DNA of 64,000 bases from Bacteroidales bacterium (GCA_004557825.1 SFFL01000011.1:1-64000), one strand, 5' to 3'; positions 51,532 through 60,924 are shown, numbered from the stretch's first letter. Notes: generated by a model not told the origin, from the sequence alone. Made by a program: numbers and translations.

Positions 51532-52938
51532 ATGTCAGCCAACAAGCCCTCCATTCCAAAAGGCACCCGCGATTTCTCCCCTGTGGAGATGGTTCGCCGC
51601 AACTATATTTTCGACACCATCCGTCAGGTTTTCCGCCTTTACAGCTACAATCCCGTAGAGACTCCGGCTATGGAGAATCTCTCCACCCTTATGGGCAAAT
51701 ATGGCGAGGAGGGCGACAAACTGCTCTTCAAGATTCTCAACTCCGGTGAATACCTCAAGGGGATAGAGCCGGCGCTGCTCGAAGGACCCGACGGTGCGCT
51801 GCTTACCGACATCAATTATCCCCGTCTCACCAACAAAATTTCCGAGAAGGGACTGCGCTACGACCTCACCGTGCCCTTTGCCCGCTTTGTGGTGCAGCAC
51901 CGCAATGAGCTGCAGATGCCCTTCAAGCGCTACCAGATTCAGCCCGTATGGCGCGCCGATCGTCCGCAGAAAGGGCGCTACCGCGAGTTTTATCAGTGCG
52001 ACGCCGATGTGGTTGGCTCCGACTCGCTTGTCAATGAGATCGAGTTGCTGCAGATGGTCGACGAGGTGTTCCGCCGCCTGAAAATCAATGTCATCCTCAA
52101 GCTCAACAACCGCAAAGTGCTTGCCGGTATAGCCGAACTTATCGGTCACCCCGACAAGATTATCGACATAACCACCGCCATCGACAAGCTCGACAAAATC
52201 GGCATCGAAAATGTCAACGCCGAACTCATCGAGCGCGGCCTCTCGCAGGAAGCTGTAGATAAGCTGCAGCCTATACTCGCTATCTCCGGAACAGTGGAGG
52301 AGCGCCTGGCCCAGCTCTCCTCGCTGCTCGCGCCCTCCGAAACAGGGACACTCGGCGTGAAAGAGCTGCAGACCGTAATCGACGGTGTGCGCGCACTCGG
52401 TCTGGCAGCTACGCTCGACCTTGACGTGTCGCTGGCGCGCGGCCTAAACTACTATACCGGCACCATCATTGAGGTGAAAGCCGCCGACGTGCAGATTGGT
52501 TCCATATCGGGCGGTGGCCGCTACGACAACCTCACCGGCGTGTTCGGCATGCCCGGCCTGTCGGGCGTGGGTGTAAGTTTCGGCGCCGACCGCATCTATG
52601 ATGTGCTGCTCGCCCTGAACCTCTTCCCTGCCGAAGCCAAAGCATCGGCCACCACAATTCTCTTTGCCAACTTCGGCACCGCCGAATGTGCCCGTGCGCT
52701 GGCGCTGGCCAAAGAATTGCGCGCTGCCGGAATCTGCGCCGAGGTTTATCCCGACGCCGTGAAAATGAAGAAGCAGATGAGCTACGCCGACGCCGGTGAA
52801 ATTCCTTTTGTGGCCATCATCGGCGAAAGCGAACTCGCCGAAGGAAAAGTCACCGTAAAAGATATGACTACCGGGCAGCAGACTTCGGTCGATGCCGACG
52901 CCAACTCCATAATAGCCATCATCAACTCCTCCAAATAA
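51532..52938 (+). CDS. hisS: Histidyl-tRNA synthetase
   Basis: This class II synthetase has 468 residues. Motif 1 (PKGTRDFSP and following), motif 2 (PVWRADRPQKGRYREFYQCDADVVG, about 139-163) and motif 3 (GVGVSFGADRI, about 345-355) are present, as is the histidine-specific loop ARGLNYYTG (about 303-311). A C-terminal anticodon domain follows. Its stop overlaps the next ATG (TAATG), so the small porin is translationally coupled. Confidence 0.95.
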   Translation: MSANKPSIPKGTRDFSPVEMVRRNYIFDTIRQVFRLYSYNPVETPAMENLSTLMGKYGEEGDKLLFKILNSGEYLKGIEPALLEGPDGALLTDINYPRLTNKISEKGLRYDLTVPFARFVVQHRNELQMPFKRYQIQPVWRADRPQKGRYREFYQCDADVVGSDSLVNEIELLQMVDEVFRRLKINVILKLNNRKVLAGIAELIGHPDKIIDITTAIDKLDKIGIENVNAELIERGLSQEAVDKLQPILAISGTVEERLAQLSSLLAPSETGTLGVKELQTVIDGVRALGLAATLDLDVSLARGLNYYTGTIIEVKAADVQIGSISGGGRYDNLTGVFGMPGLSGVGVSFGADRIYDVLLALNLFPAEAKASATTILFANFGTAECARALALAKELRAAGICAEVYPDAVKMKKQMSYADAGEIPFVAIIGESELAEGKVTVKDMTTGQQTSVDADANSIIAIINSSK

Positions 52939-53555
52939 TGAAATCACTCAGATTCCTCCTCATAAGCCTGGCCCTGATATTCTGTGCCAGCGGTGCTAAA
53001 GCCGAATTCCGCTACGCCGCGACAGCCGGTGCAAACTATTCCTCGCTGAAATTCAAGCAGGATCTCGTACCCATCGACCACGTGGCCGGTCCTCGCGCAG
53101 GTGTCACCGGCGAACTGATGTTCCCCGGCATCGGCATAGGTCTGCGTCTGGGTGCGTTCTACTCGATGAAAGGCGCGAAAGCCGACCTCGGCCAGCGCAA
53201 AATATGGTATGTCGACGGTTTCCGCAACCAGAGCCTGTATATGCACACACTGGAGATTCCCGTCAATCTCGAATTCAAGTGGACCCGTATGAACGGCATC
53301 GAGGACTACATCGCACCACTGGTTTTCGGCGGCCCGGTGTTCGACTTCACCATCGCACACTCCAAATGCTCAGCTATGGAGTATCCCTTAGGCTCCATCG
53401 CCCTGCGCGCCGGCGGCGGTTTCCAGCTGTTCAAGCGCTGGCAGCTCACCGCAGCCTATACCTGGGGAATGACCTACGCTATCAAAGCCGTGAAGCTGGA
53501 GAACTTCTCCGCGCAGAACCGCTACTGGAATGTTTCGCTGAGCTACTTCTTCTAA
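52938..53555 (+). CDS. Small outer-membrane beta-barrel protein (PorT/OMP_b-brl-like)
   Basis: This 205-residue protein has a signal peptide (MKSLRFLLISLALIFCASGAKA, about 1-22) and eight or so alternating beta strands, ending in the aromatic YWNVSLSYFF typical of outer-membrane barrels. It resembles the PorT-like barrel family of Bacteroidetes. Function is unknown. It begins inside the hisS stop codon. Confidence 0.8.
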   Translation: MKSLRFLLISLALIFCASGAKAEFRYAATAGANYSSLKFKQDLVPIDHVAGPRAGVTGELMFPGIGIGLRLGAFYSMKGAKADLGQRKIWYVDGFRNQSLYMHTLEIPVNLEFKWTRMNGIEDYIAPLVFGGPVFDFTIAHSKCSAMEYPLGSIALRAGGGFQLFKRWQLTAAYTWGMTYAIKAVKLENFSAQNRYWNVSLSYFF

Positions 53556-53608
53556 GTCCACAGGCATCTAAGACCGCAAAATCTACCTTTCCTAAGATTT
53601 AACTTTCA

Positions 53609-53721
53609 GGCGCGGCCGCGATATATCGCGCCCCTACTGCTGGATACACCATTCTTCTGCGGCCCTAAAGATTGCAGTGGACGTATGCGGTTGTAGGGGC
53701 GCGATATATCGCGGCCGCGCC
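53609..53721. repeat. Long inverted-repeat element with 29-bp arms
   Basis: Arms at 53609-53637 and 53693-53721 are perfect inverted copies (ending GCGCCCCTAC and starting GTAGGGGCGC), each containing the self-palindrome GCGATATATCGC and a GCGGCCGC site. They flank a 55-bp centre. No coding frame is credible. It resembles a non-autonomous palindromic element distinct from the 1321/9531/33362 family. Confidence 0.9.
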
Positions 53722-53826
53722 CGGATGGCAACTCTGCCGGATTGGGATTCGCCCCGATTGTAAATATGTGACGTAGATTCCCTGTATCTCAAAATTCTGG
53801 CTTCCCGGCAAATCTGAAATACGGGC

Positions 53827-53862
53827 AAAAAAATGCGGCCTCCCCCGGTGGAGGAAGCCGCT
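53827..53862 (-). terminator. Terminator of the ncRNA
   Basis: On the minus strand, GCGGC and CCTCC pair with GGAGG and CCGC (53861-53835), followed by seven T (53833-53827). Confidence 0.88.
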
Positions 53863-54082
53863 ATAAAGTGCCACATCAAAGGATGCGATGAAACTCCGAA
53901 TGACAGGATTTGAGTTCTCTCTTGCCTTTGTAATCCGCCTGGGCAGGGTTCTCAAGGAAGCTGCTGCCAACATCCCGAAGGATGTGGGGCCCGCCATCAG
54001 CAAGCGAGTTTGTCTCGGCATTTCACATAAAATTGATGAGTTTCCCAATCAACTTTGGTGTGGCTATGTCTTTTTCCTTTCT
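53827..54082 (-). ncRNA. Structured non-coding RNA, candidate 6S-like
   Basis: A complete minus-strand unit of about 256 nt runs from a consensus promoter (54087-54118) to a rho-independent terminator (53827-53862) with no credible ORF. The 5' segment GCCACACCAAAG (54064-54053) pairs with CTTTGATGTGGC (53881-53870), one mismatch, closing a body of about 195 nt. Inside are TTGAT/ATCAA and CGAG/CTCG hairpins, and ACATCC-TTCG-GGATGT with a stable UUCG loop. Size and the closing helix suit 6S RNA, but the branched interior is less rod-like than standard 6S. I see no RNase P, tmRNA or SRP consensus. Confidence 0.7.
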
Positions 54083-54086
54083 AACG

Positions 54087-54118
54087 CAAAGTTAAGCCTT
54101 CTTGTTTAAATACGCAAT
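54087..54118 (-). promoter_or_regulatory. Promoter of the ncRNA
   Basis: ATTG (54118-54115), a 20-bp spacer and TAACTTTG (54094-54087) on the minus strand match the Bacteroidetes consensus. Transcription should start near 54082. It faces away from the ABC exporter operon. Confidence 0.82.
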
Positions 54119-54204
54119 ACCCCGGCAAAAATTTTTTCAGAAATTTTGCAACCTATTCGCCCCTTTTTTAGTCAAATCTTTAAAATCAAGAATTCCCGAC
54201 ACCA

Positions 54205-54930
54205 TTGATTACTCTTAAAGATATAAACAAAACCTACTTCGGAGCTGTGCCCCTCCACGTGCTCAAAGGGATAAATATGCACGTCGACAAGGGTGAGCTT
54301 GTGGCCATTATGGGTGCCTCAGGCTCCGGCAAATCCACGCTGCTGAATATCCTCGGTATTCTCGACAACTACGACTCCGGAGAATATTATCTCGACGGCA
54401 CCCTCATTAAGAATCTTTCCGAAAACCGCGCCGCCGAATACCGCAACCGTATGATTGGCTTCGTGTTTCAGTCGTTCAATCTCATCAATTACAAGAATGC
54501 GCTGGAGAATGTGGCGCTCCCGCTCTTCTATCAGGGCGTAGGGCGACGCAAACGCAACGCCTTAGCTATGGAGCAACTTGAACGGATGGGACTTGCCGAC
54601 CGCGCACATCACCTGCCGGGCGAGCTGTCGGGCGGTCAGAAACAGCGTGTGGCCATAGCCCGCGCTATGATCACCAATCCTTCGATTATCCTTGCCGACG
54701 AACCCACCGGAGCACTCGACTCTCACACCTCGCAGGATGTGATGCAGCTTTTCCGCGACCTCAACCGCGATATGGGCAAAACCATCGTCATCGTCACACA
54801 CGACCCGGGCGTAGGCCGCCAGTGCAACCGCATCATCCGCATCTCCGACGGCCGCATCATCACACCCGACACCGACATCCGCCCGACCGATTCCTCCGAC
54901 AACAATACAATCTCCTGCACCTGTGTTTGA
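54205..54930 (+). CDS. ABC transporter ATP-binding protein (MacB/LolD type)
   Basis: This 241-residue ATPase powers the exporter encoded downstream. Walker A GASGSGKST (about 37-45), Q-loop, signature LSGGQKQRVAIARA (about 138-151), Walker B IILADEPTGALD (about 159-170) and the switch His are present. The start is a TTG at 54205: no ATG or GTG precedes the conserved N-terminus ITLKDINKTYFG. It overlaps the first permease by 8 bp. The C-terminal ~20 residues are Thr/Asp-rich. Confidence 0.9.
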   Translation: MITLKDINKTYFGAVPLHVLKGINMHVDKGELVAIMGASGSGKSTLLNILGILDNYDSGEYYLDGTLIKNLSENRAAEYRNRMIGFVFQSFNLINYKNALENVALPLFYQGVGRRKRNALAMEQLERMGLADRAHHLPGELSGGQKQRVAIARAMITNPSIILADEPTGALDSHTSQDVMQLFRDLNRDMGKTIVIVTHDPGVGRQCNRIIRISDGRIITPDTDIRPTDSSDNNTISCTCV

Positions 54931-56140
54931 TTTAATCTCTGAAATACTCCAGACTATGAGCCACAACAAGCTCCGCACGGCCCTTACCGGTCTGTCGGTG
55001 GCCTGGGGTATCTTTATGCTCATCACGCTTGTGAGCGTGGCAAGCGGCATCACATCAGGATTCAAGGAGAATATGGCCAGCCAGAGCAGCCAAAAGATGA
55101 TGCTCTGGAGCGGAGTAACCACCAAACCGTATCATGGCTACCGCGAAGGGCGCTCCATTCAGCTAAAGCCCGCCGATATGACCACCCTGGAGGCGGAGCA
55201 TCCCGAGCAGGTGAAGCAGGCTACCGCCGTAATTTCGGGACAGGTGACAAATTTCACCGCCGGCGCCAACTCCGTGTCCACATTCTATCAGGGTGTAAAG
55301 CCAGTGGAGGAGGAGCTGTCGAATATAAAGATTAATCGCGGACGCTTCATCAACGACAATGATATGGCCCGCAAAACCAAGGTGATGGTGCTTCCCGACG
55401 ATTATGCCCGTCAGCTTTTCCCGCCCGACGGTGAGAAGGCTGTGGGTAGCCGCGTGAATGTGGGAGATATCTCTTTTATCGTGGTGGGGAAATACAACGG
55501 GAAATGGATGCGCAACGTATATATCCCCTATACCACCGCGCAGGCGCTCTCCGAAGATCAGGAATACATCGGTTCTATGACGCTGGTGCTCAAGAATGTA
55601 GACAATACCGAGCAAGCCGACCGTCTGGAAAAGGGTGTGCGCAAAAGTATGGCTAAAGCCCACGATTTCTCACCGGAAGATGAATCAGGCGTGTGGATCT
55701 GGAATGCCATAAGCCAGAGCCTTACCGCCCGCACCGGCATCAATATCCTCAACATAGGCGTATGGGTGCTTGGTCTGCTAACCCTGCTGAGCGGCATCAT
55801 CGGCATAAGCAACATTATGTTCGTGTCAGTGCGCGAGCGTACCCACGAGATAGGCATCCGCCGCGCCATCGGCGCAAAACCGCACAAGATTCTCACCCAG
55901 ATCCTGGCGGAATCGATAGCCATCACCACTCTCTTCGGCTACATCGGCATCCTGCTTGGCGTAGCGCTCACCGAACTGCTTACCCGGCTCTTCGGGGAAT
56001 TTATCCCAGACGCCCGCGTCGACCTGAGCATTGCCGCACAGGTGACGGTGGTGCTCATCATCGCCGGCGCTCTGGCCGGACTGTTCCCGGCGCTGAAAGC
56101 GCTGAAAGTAAAGCCGGTAGAAGCCCTGCGCGATGAATAA
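54923..56140 (+). CDS. ABC transporter permease (MacB-like), first
   Basis: This 405-residue inner-membrane protein has one N-terminal helix (about 16-40), a periplasmic MacB_PCD domain (about 45-240) and three C-terminal helices of the FtsX fold (about 280-400), with VSVRERTHEIGIRRAIGAKP. It forms a dimer with the second permease, or with itself, and transmits ATPase motion to the periplasm. It exports from the periplasm with the adaptor and TolC-type protein downstream. Confidence 0.9.
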   Translation: MFDLISEILQTMSHNKLRTALTGLSVAWGIFMLITLVSVASGITSGFKENMASQSSQKMMLWSGVTTKPYHGYREGRSIQLKPADMTTLEAEHPEQVKQATAVISGQVTNFTAGANSVSTFYQGVKPVEEELSNIKINRGRFINDNDMARKTKVMVLPDDYARQLFPPDGEKAVGSRVNVGDISFIVVGKYNGKWMRNVYIPYTTAQALSEDQEYIGSMTLVLKNVDNTEQADRLEKGVRKSMAKAHDFSPEDESGVWIWNAISQSLTARTGINILNIGVWVLGLLTLLSGIIGISNIMFVSVRERTHEIGIRRAIGAKPHKILTQILAESIAITTLFGYIGILLGVALTELLTRLFGEFIPDARVDLSIAAQVTVVLIIAGALAGLFPALKALKVKPVEALRDE

Positions 56141-56164
56141 TCTTCAACAAACATTATCCCTGCA

Positions 56165-57403
56165 ATGAAAATCACATTGTTTGACCGTGACAACTGGAAT
56201 GAGATAGGCGCTACGCTTGCCCGCAACAAGACGCGCACCTTTCTCACCGGGTTCGGCATATTCTGGGGTGTGTTTATGCTCGCCTGCCTGATGGGCGGAG
56301 CACGCGGCGCCGAGGATATGCTGCGGCGCAATTTCAATGGCTTCGCCACAAACAGCGCCTTTCTTTTTGCAGGGCGCACCACGCTCCCCTACAAAGGGCA
56401 TCAGAAAAACCGCAACTGGAATCTCGACAACAAAGATGTAGAACGTCTGCGGCAGATGTGCCCCGAGCTTTCGACCATCACCACGCAGAGCGTCAACTCC
56501 AACAATAGTTTCCGCAACGGACGCTACACCTTCTCAGGCTCCGTGTGGGGCGTGGAAGATAAGTTCACCGATGTAATGCTCCCCACCATCGAGTCGGGCC
56601 GTTTCATCAACGAAGCCGACAATTCGCTCGGACGAAAAGTGGCGGTCGTGGGGAAAAAGGTAATCAACGAGATATTCCCCGGAGTGACCGATGTAGTAGG
56701 CCGGGAAATCCTCATCAACGGCATCTCCTATAAGATAATAGGTGTGGCATACCAGACCTCCAAAATCACTATGAACGACCGCATCGACAATGTGGTGATG
56801 ATTCCGCGCACCACATTCCAGCGGGTATATAATGTAGCCGACAAGGTCGACGCAATTATGCTCGTAGGCGCAGGCAAGACTGATATGACCGCTCTTGAAG
56901 ACCGCTTCCGCCACATTATATATCAGAACCACACGATCGCTCCCGACGATAAAGGTGCTATGTGGTATATGAACATCTCGGAGGAATTCGCCAAAGTCGA
57001 CAATATGTTTGCCGGCGTCACCTTTCTGGCAGCGTTTATCGGTCTGAGCACTCTCATCGCCGGCATTATCGGCATTGGCAACATTATGTGGGTAATCGTG
57101 AAGGAGCGCACGCAGGAAATCGGCATCCGCCGTGCCATAGGCGCCCGACCCGTCGACGTGACTATGCAGATTCTCTCCGAGGGCACCGTGCTCACTGCCG
57201 TAGCCGGTATGTCGGGCATAGTGCTTGCTGTAGTGGTGCTGGCCGTCACGGCAATGATGACCGACACCCCAAGTTTCCAGATGTCGATGTGGCAGGCCCT
57301 CGAAATCTTCATCGGCTTCCTGGTGCTCGGCACCCTGGCCGGAATCATCCCGGCGCTGAAAGCCATGCGCATCAAACCCATCGAAGCCCTCAACGACAAA
57401 TAA
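56165..57403 (+). CDS. ABC transporter permease (MacB-like), second
   Basis: This 412-residue protein has the same layout as the preceding permease: N-terminal helix (about 25-45), periplasmic domain (about 50-270), three C-terminal helices and VKERTQEIGIRRAIGARP. The two are diverged paralogues, suggesting a heterodimeric transporter, common in Bacteroidetes. It starts 24 bp after the first permease. Confidence 0.9.
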   Translation: MKITLFDRDNWNEIGATLARNKTRTFLTGFGIFWGVFMLACLMGGARGAEDMLRRNFNGFATNSAFLFAGRTTLPYKGHQKNRNWNLDNKDVERLRQMCPELSTITTQSVNSNNSFRNGRYTFSGSVWGVEDKFTDVMLPTIESGRFINEADNSLGRKVAVVGKKVINEIFPGVTDVVGREILINGISYKIIGVAYQTSKITMNDRIDNVVMIPRTTFQRVYNVADKVDAIMLVGAGKTDMTALEDRFRHIIYQNHTIAPDDKGAMWYMNISEEFAKVDNMFAGVTFLAAFIGLSTLIAGIIGIGNIMWVIVKERTQEIGIRRAIGARPVDVTMQILSEGTVLTAVAGMSGIVLAVVVLAVTAMMTDTPSFQMSMWQALEIFIGFLVLGTLAGIIPALKAMRIKPIEALNDK

Positions 57404-57497
57404 CACCGTTCCTTTACCCCATTACTAAACACTCTCTCTAAAACTCTCTCCCTTTCCCCATCCACCCCTAACAATAAACGCCAACATCATACAGATT

Positions 57498-58625
57498 ATG
57501 AAGAAATTTTTCAAAATCCTCCTTTGGATAATTATTCCTCTGATTTTCATAGGCACATTCATCTATCTTTTCAAGAACTCGCAGCCCAAAGCCGATAGTT
57601 ATGAACTGGTTAGCCCCGTAAAGAAAACCATCGAACGCACTACGGTGCTTACCGGCAAAATCGAGCCGCGCGACGCAATCGAAATCAAGCCGCAGATTTC
57701 CGGCATCATCAGCGAGATTCTCGTGGAGCCGGGCGACCGGGTCAACAACGGCGATATTATCGCAAAAATCAAGGTAATCCCCGACGCTACACAGCTTTCA
57801 TCGGCAGAGAACCGCATCCAGGTGGCCAAGATTTCGCTGGAGGAGGCCCGCCTGACCTATGAGCGCACCAAGGCTCTGTATGACAAGAAATATGAAAGTC
57901 GCGAAAAATTCGAGACCGACCACGCCGCGCTGCGTCGCGCTGAGGAGGAGCTGTCGCAAGCCAAAGATCAGCTGCGCATCGTCAAGGAGGGTGTATCGCA
58001 ATTCGACACTCAGGGCAGCAACACCCTCATCCGTTCCACCGTCACCGGGCTTGTACTTGAAGTACCCGTGAAAGTGGGTAGCTCGGTGATTCAGTCCAAC
58101 ACCTTCAACGACGGCACCACCATCGCAAAAATCGCCGATATGAACGACCTTATCTTCAAAGGGTCAATCGATGAAACGGAAGTTGACCTTCTCCGCGAAG
58201 GGATGAATATGCGCATAGCCGTGGGTGCTATCCAGGGGAGCGATTACTCCGCTGTAATTGAGAAGATTGCCCCGATTGCCACCGACGACAATGGCACAAA
58301 CACCTTCGAGGTGAAAGCGGCCCTGAAAGAGGCTGACACAGCCAAACTCCGAGCCGGGTATTCGGCCAATGCCACGGTGATTCTCGACACAGCGCCGGAG
58401 GTGCTCTCCATTCCCGAGCGCGTGGTGGAATACAGTGGCGATTCCGCATTTGTCTATATCTACAAATCGGGCGATGAGAAGCATCAGAAATTCGACCGTG
58501 TGCCCATCACCACCGGCATCAGCGACGGCATCGACGTTCAACTGAAATCACCGTCGACAATCACCGTCAAGACTCAGCTGCGCGGCAACAACAACGCGGC
58601 CATCGAACAGAAGCCAGGTATGTAA
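57498..58625 (+). CDS. Periplasmic adaptor (MacA/HlyD-type)
   Basis: This 375-residue membrane-fusion protein has an N-terminal anchor helix (about 5-25), a lipoyl-like half (IEIKPQISGIISEILVEPGDRVNNGDIIAKI, about 62-92), a coiled-coil hairpin (about 100-170) and beta-barrel and membrane-proximal domains. It bridges the permeases and the outer-membrane channel. The anchor is a transmembrane helix rather than a lipid. Confidence 0.9.
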   Translation: MKKFFKILLWIIIPLIFIGTFIYLFKNSQPKADSYELVSPVKKTIERTTVLTGKIEPRDAIEIKPQISGIISEILVEPGDRVNNGDIIAKIKVIPDATQLSSAENRIQVAKISLEEARLTYERTKALYDKKYESREKFETDHAALRRAEEELSQAKDQLRIVKEGVSQFDTQGSNTLIRSTVTGLVLEVPVKVGSSVIQSNTFNDGTTIAKIADMNDLIFKGSIDETEVDLLREGMNMRIAVGAIQGSDYSAVIEKIAPIATDDNGTNTFEVKAALKEADTAKLRAGYSANATVILDTAPEVLSIPERVVEYSGDSAFVYIYKSGDEKHQKFDRVPITTGISDGIDVQLKSPSTITVKTQLRGNNNAAIEQKPGM

Positions 58626-58649
58626 TCCCCCACCTATCCTCGCAAAGCT

Positions 58650-59954
58650 ATGAAGAAAATAATTGTTTCGGCAATCGGTATGCTTGCATTCACAGCCACA
58701 GCCTCGGCTGAAACCTGGTCGCTGCAGCAGTGCGTCGACTATGCCGTAAGCCACAACCTCACCGTGCGTTCCTCCCGGCTGCAGTCCGACCAGGGCGAAC
58801 TGGAGGTAACTGCCGCCAAGAACGCATTCCTCCCCAACCTGTCGGCGTCGGCCAATGAAGGGCTCAACTTCGGCCGAGGTCTCACCTCGGAGAACACTTA
58901 CGCCAACCGCAACACCACTAATTTACAGTGGGGTGTCTCGCTGTCGGTGCCGCTGTTCAACGGCCTGCAGGATGTGCGGCAACTTAAGTTGGCGAAGTCG
59001 CAGCTAAGCCAGTATCTCCTTGATTATGAAGCTGCAAAAGATGATATCACACTCAATGTGATTTCGCAATACCTGCAGGTACTCTACAGCAAGGAAGTGA
59101 CCGAGAGCGCCCGTGCGCAGCTGGCCTATTCCACCTATGAGGTGGAGCGTATGAAAGCGCTTGTGGCCGAAGGGAAAGAGGCCGAAGCCACCATCTATGA
59201 CGTGGAGTCGCAGCAGGCGCAGGACCGCCTGCAGGTAATCACAGCAGAAAATGATGTGCGCGTGGCACTGGTCACTCTTGCCAACCTGCTCCAGCTCCCG
59301 TCGGCCGACAACTTCGATGTAGCGCCTCTCGACGATGCCGACCCCGTGATTCCCGGTCCCGACATAATCTACAGCCGCGCACTGGAGTGCAACAGTTCCA
59401 TTCTCTCCGCCCGTCAGGGAATAGAAGTAGCGAAAGACCAGGTGTCGGTAGCTAAGGCCGGCTACATTCCACGAATCAATTTCAACGCCTCCACCGGATC
59501 GAGCTATTACACCATCAACGGCTTGGTCAATGACTCATTCGGCACCCAGATGCGCAACAATTTCTCCACCTATCTCGGCTTCTCGCTCAACATCCCCATC
59601 TTCGACGGGTTCTCCACGCGCAACAATGTGCGCCGCGCACGCCTCCAGGAGACGTCTGCCCGACTCGAACTCGACCGCCGTGAAAGCGAACTTTACAAAT
59701 CAATCCAGCTGGCCTACACCCAGGCAACCGGCGCACGCGATAAATATGTCACCGCCGGCGAAACGCTCGAAAAAACGCGCCTGAGTTTCGACGCCACCCG
59801 CGAGAAATACAATCTCGGCCGTGCCACTTCCTACGACTTCGAGCAAGCCAAAAACAATCTCTTCCGAGTGGAAGTCGGGCGCATTCAGGCTCACTACGAA
59901 TACCTGCTGCGCTACCGCATCCTGCGCTTCTACGAGTCGCGCAAACTGCTATGA
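58650..59954 (+). CDS. TolC-family outer-membrane efflux protein
   Basis: This 434-residue protein has a signal peptide (about 1-20, ending ATASAE) and two tandem OEP repeats (about 25-215 and 235-425) with long coiled coils. It forms the trimeric channel of the tripartite exporter. It follows the adaptor by 24 bp and completes the ATPase-permease-permease-adaptor-channel operon. The substrate is unknown. Confidence 0.92.
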   Translation: MKKIIVSAIGMLAFTATASAETWSLQQCVDYAVSHNLTVRSSRLQSDQGELEVTAAKNAFLPNLSASANEGLNFGRGLTSENTYANRNTTNLQWGVSLSVPLFNGLQDVRQLKLAKSQLSQYLLDYEAAKDDITLNVISQYLQVLYSKEVTESARAQLAYSTYEVERMKALVAEGKEAEATIYDVESQQAQDRLQVITAENDVRVALVTLANLLQLPSADNFDVAPLDDADPVIPGPDIIYSRALECNSSILSARQGIEVAKDQVSVAKAGYIPRINFNASTGSSYYTINGLVNDSFGTQMRNNFSTYLGFSLNIPIFDGFSTRNNVRRARLQETSARLELDRRESELYKSIQLAYTQATGARDKYVTAGETLEKTRLSFDATREKYNLGRATSYDFEQAKNNLFRVEVGRIQAHYEYLLRYRILRFYESRKLL

Positions 59955-59994
59955 TGCACCCCATTAGTTAACCATTTATCTTCTTTTCTGCCCT

Positions 59995-60435
59995 ATGACC
60001 GAACTTCCCGGCGAATGGACCACTTTCCTGGCCGACAGCGAACTAACCGGCGCCAACATCATCGTGACCGAACGCACTGACCTCGACCGTTTCCGTCGCA
60101 ATCCCCGCTTCAAATATCGCATCACCGTAGGTCTCCCCTACCGCGGCGATGCCACAGGTATGCCCTCCGAAACGGCGCAACAAATTGCTCCCGGCCAGAC
60201 CGTTTCCGATGCCGAACTCATTGCACAGGCCACCGACCTTATGGCCGAAACGCTCCACAAAGACCCGGTGGCCGTCCTGACAGAAATTTCCACCGGCGAC
60301 AACCGCCGCGAGTGGGTATTCCACACCCTCTCGCTCCCCATCTTCAGCAAAAAAATCAACGAAGCCCTCGCCCCGCTCCCCCTACTCCCTCTGGAATTCA
60401 CCGCCTCCGAGGACCCCGACTTCCTCACCACCTAA
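59995..60435 (+). CDS. DUF695-like protein
   Basis: This 146-residue cytosolic protein has an N-terminal Trp-rich start (LPGEWTTFLAD), an ITVGLPYRGDATGMPSE strand-turn and AVLTEISTGDNRREWVFHT, resembling DUF695 domain proteins. The function is unknown. It follows the exporter genes by 40 bp on the same strand, but need not belong to the exporter. Confidence 0.65.
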   Translation: MTELPGEWTTFLADSELTGANIIVTERTDLDRFRRNPRFKYRITVGLPYRGDATGMPSETAQQIAPGQTVSDAELIAQATDLMAETLHKDPVAVLTEISTGDNRREWVFHTLSLPIFSKKINEALAPLPLLPLEFTASEDPDFLTT

Positions 60436-60609
60436 CATCAATTTATCACAATTTGCGATAAATTGCGATACCGCTCTGCGGGCAATGTGATATCGTTTGC
60501 GGGCGATGCGATACACCGCACACTACCGTTCCTCGCACTTTGCGGTGACTATGCGGTGACCGAAAAATGAAAATCGGGGGATAAATGAGGAGTTTACAGG
60601 GAAATTTTG
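60436..60609. other. Intergenic region with short repeats
   Basis: CAATTTATC (60439-60447) and GATAAATTG (60457-60465) form a 9-bp stem. Near-direct repeats of TGCGGGCxATGxGATA follow at about 60477 and 60499, then two copies of TGCGGTGAC near 60541 and 60552. No gene is credible. It may hold the exporter operon terminator or a protein-binding region before the HU gene. Confidence 0.5.
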
Positions 60610-60617
60610 TATCTTTG
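60610..60617 (+). promoter_or_regulatory. -7 box of the HU operon
   Basis: TATCTTTG is an exact consensus match, 20 bp before the GTG start at 60637. No clear -33 element is seen. Confidence 0.6.
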
Positions 60618-60636
60618 CTGAAATTTAAGTTTTTCA

Positions 60637-60924
60637 GTGGATACCAAACAGTTACTCGGCAATCTCGCCACGCGGCTCGAAATCGAGCCTGCCACGGCCT
60701 CACGTCTCCTTGAAGGCTTCACGGAAGTCATCGCGGAGGAGTGTCGCAACCTCAATAAGGTAGCCATCCCCGGCTTCGGTTCTTTCACCGGCGAAAAGCG
60801 CGACGAGACTGTGGTGCGCGACCTCACCACAGGCCGACGCCTGTTGCTCCCACCGGCCATCGAGGTGCATTTCACCGCCGGCGGCCGACTTAAAAACGGG
60901 CTTGGGGAGGGGCACGAATTATGA
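60637..60924 (+). CDS. HU-family DNA-binding protein
   Basis: This 95-residue protein is HU/IHF-like: an N-terminal helical half (about 1-45), the GFGSFTGEKR hinge (about 46-55) and a beta-arm segment with Arg residues and Pro-Pro (about 56-80). It should bind and bend DNA as a dimer. It starts with GTG after a TATCTTTG box. Its last four bases overlap the ATG of the next gene, which encodes a second HU-like domain, suggesting the two products dimerise. Confidence 0.85.
   Translation: MDTKQLLGNLATRLEIEPATASRLLEGFTEVIAEECRNLNKVAIPGFGSFTGEKRDETVVRDLTTGRRLLLPPAIEVHFTAGGRLKNGLGEGHEL

Noticed and set aside
53827..54082. RNase P RNA, tmRNA or SRP RNA at this locus
   Set aside because: None of their conserved core motifs is visible in the transcript strand.
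53665..54109. Two open frames (53665-54048 minus, 53888-54109 plus) over the ncRNA locus
   Set aside because: They cross the promoter, terminator or inverted repeat, lack family features, and conflict with the RNA structure.
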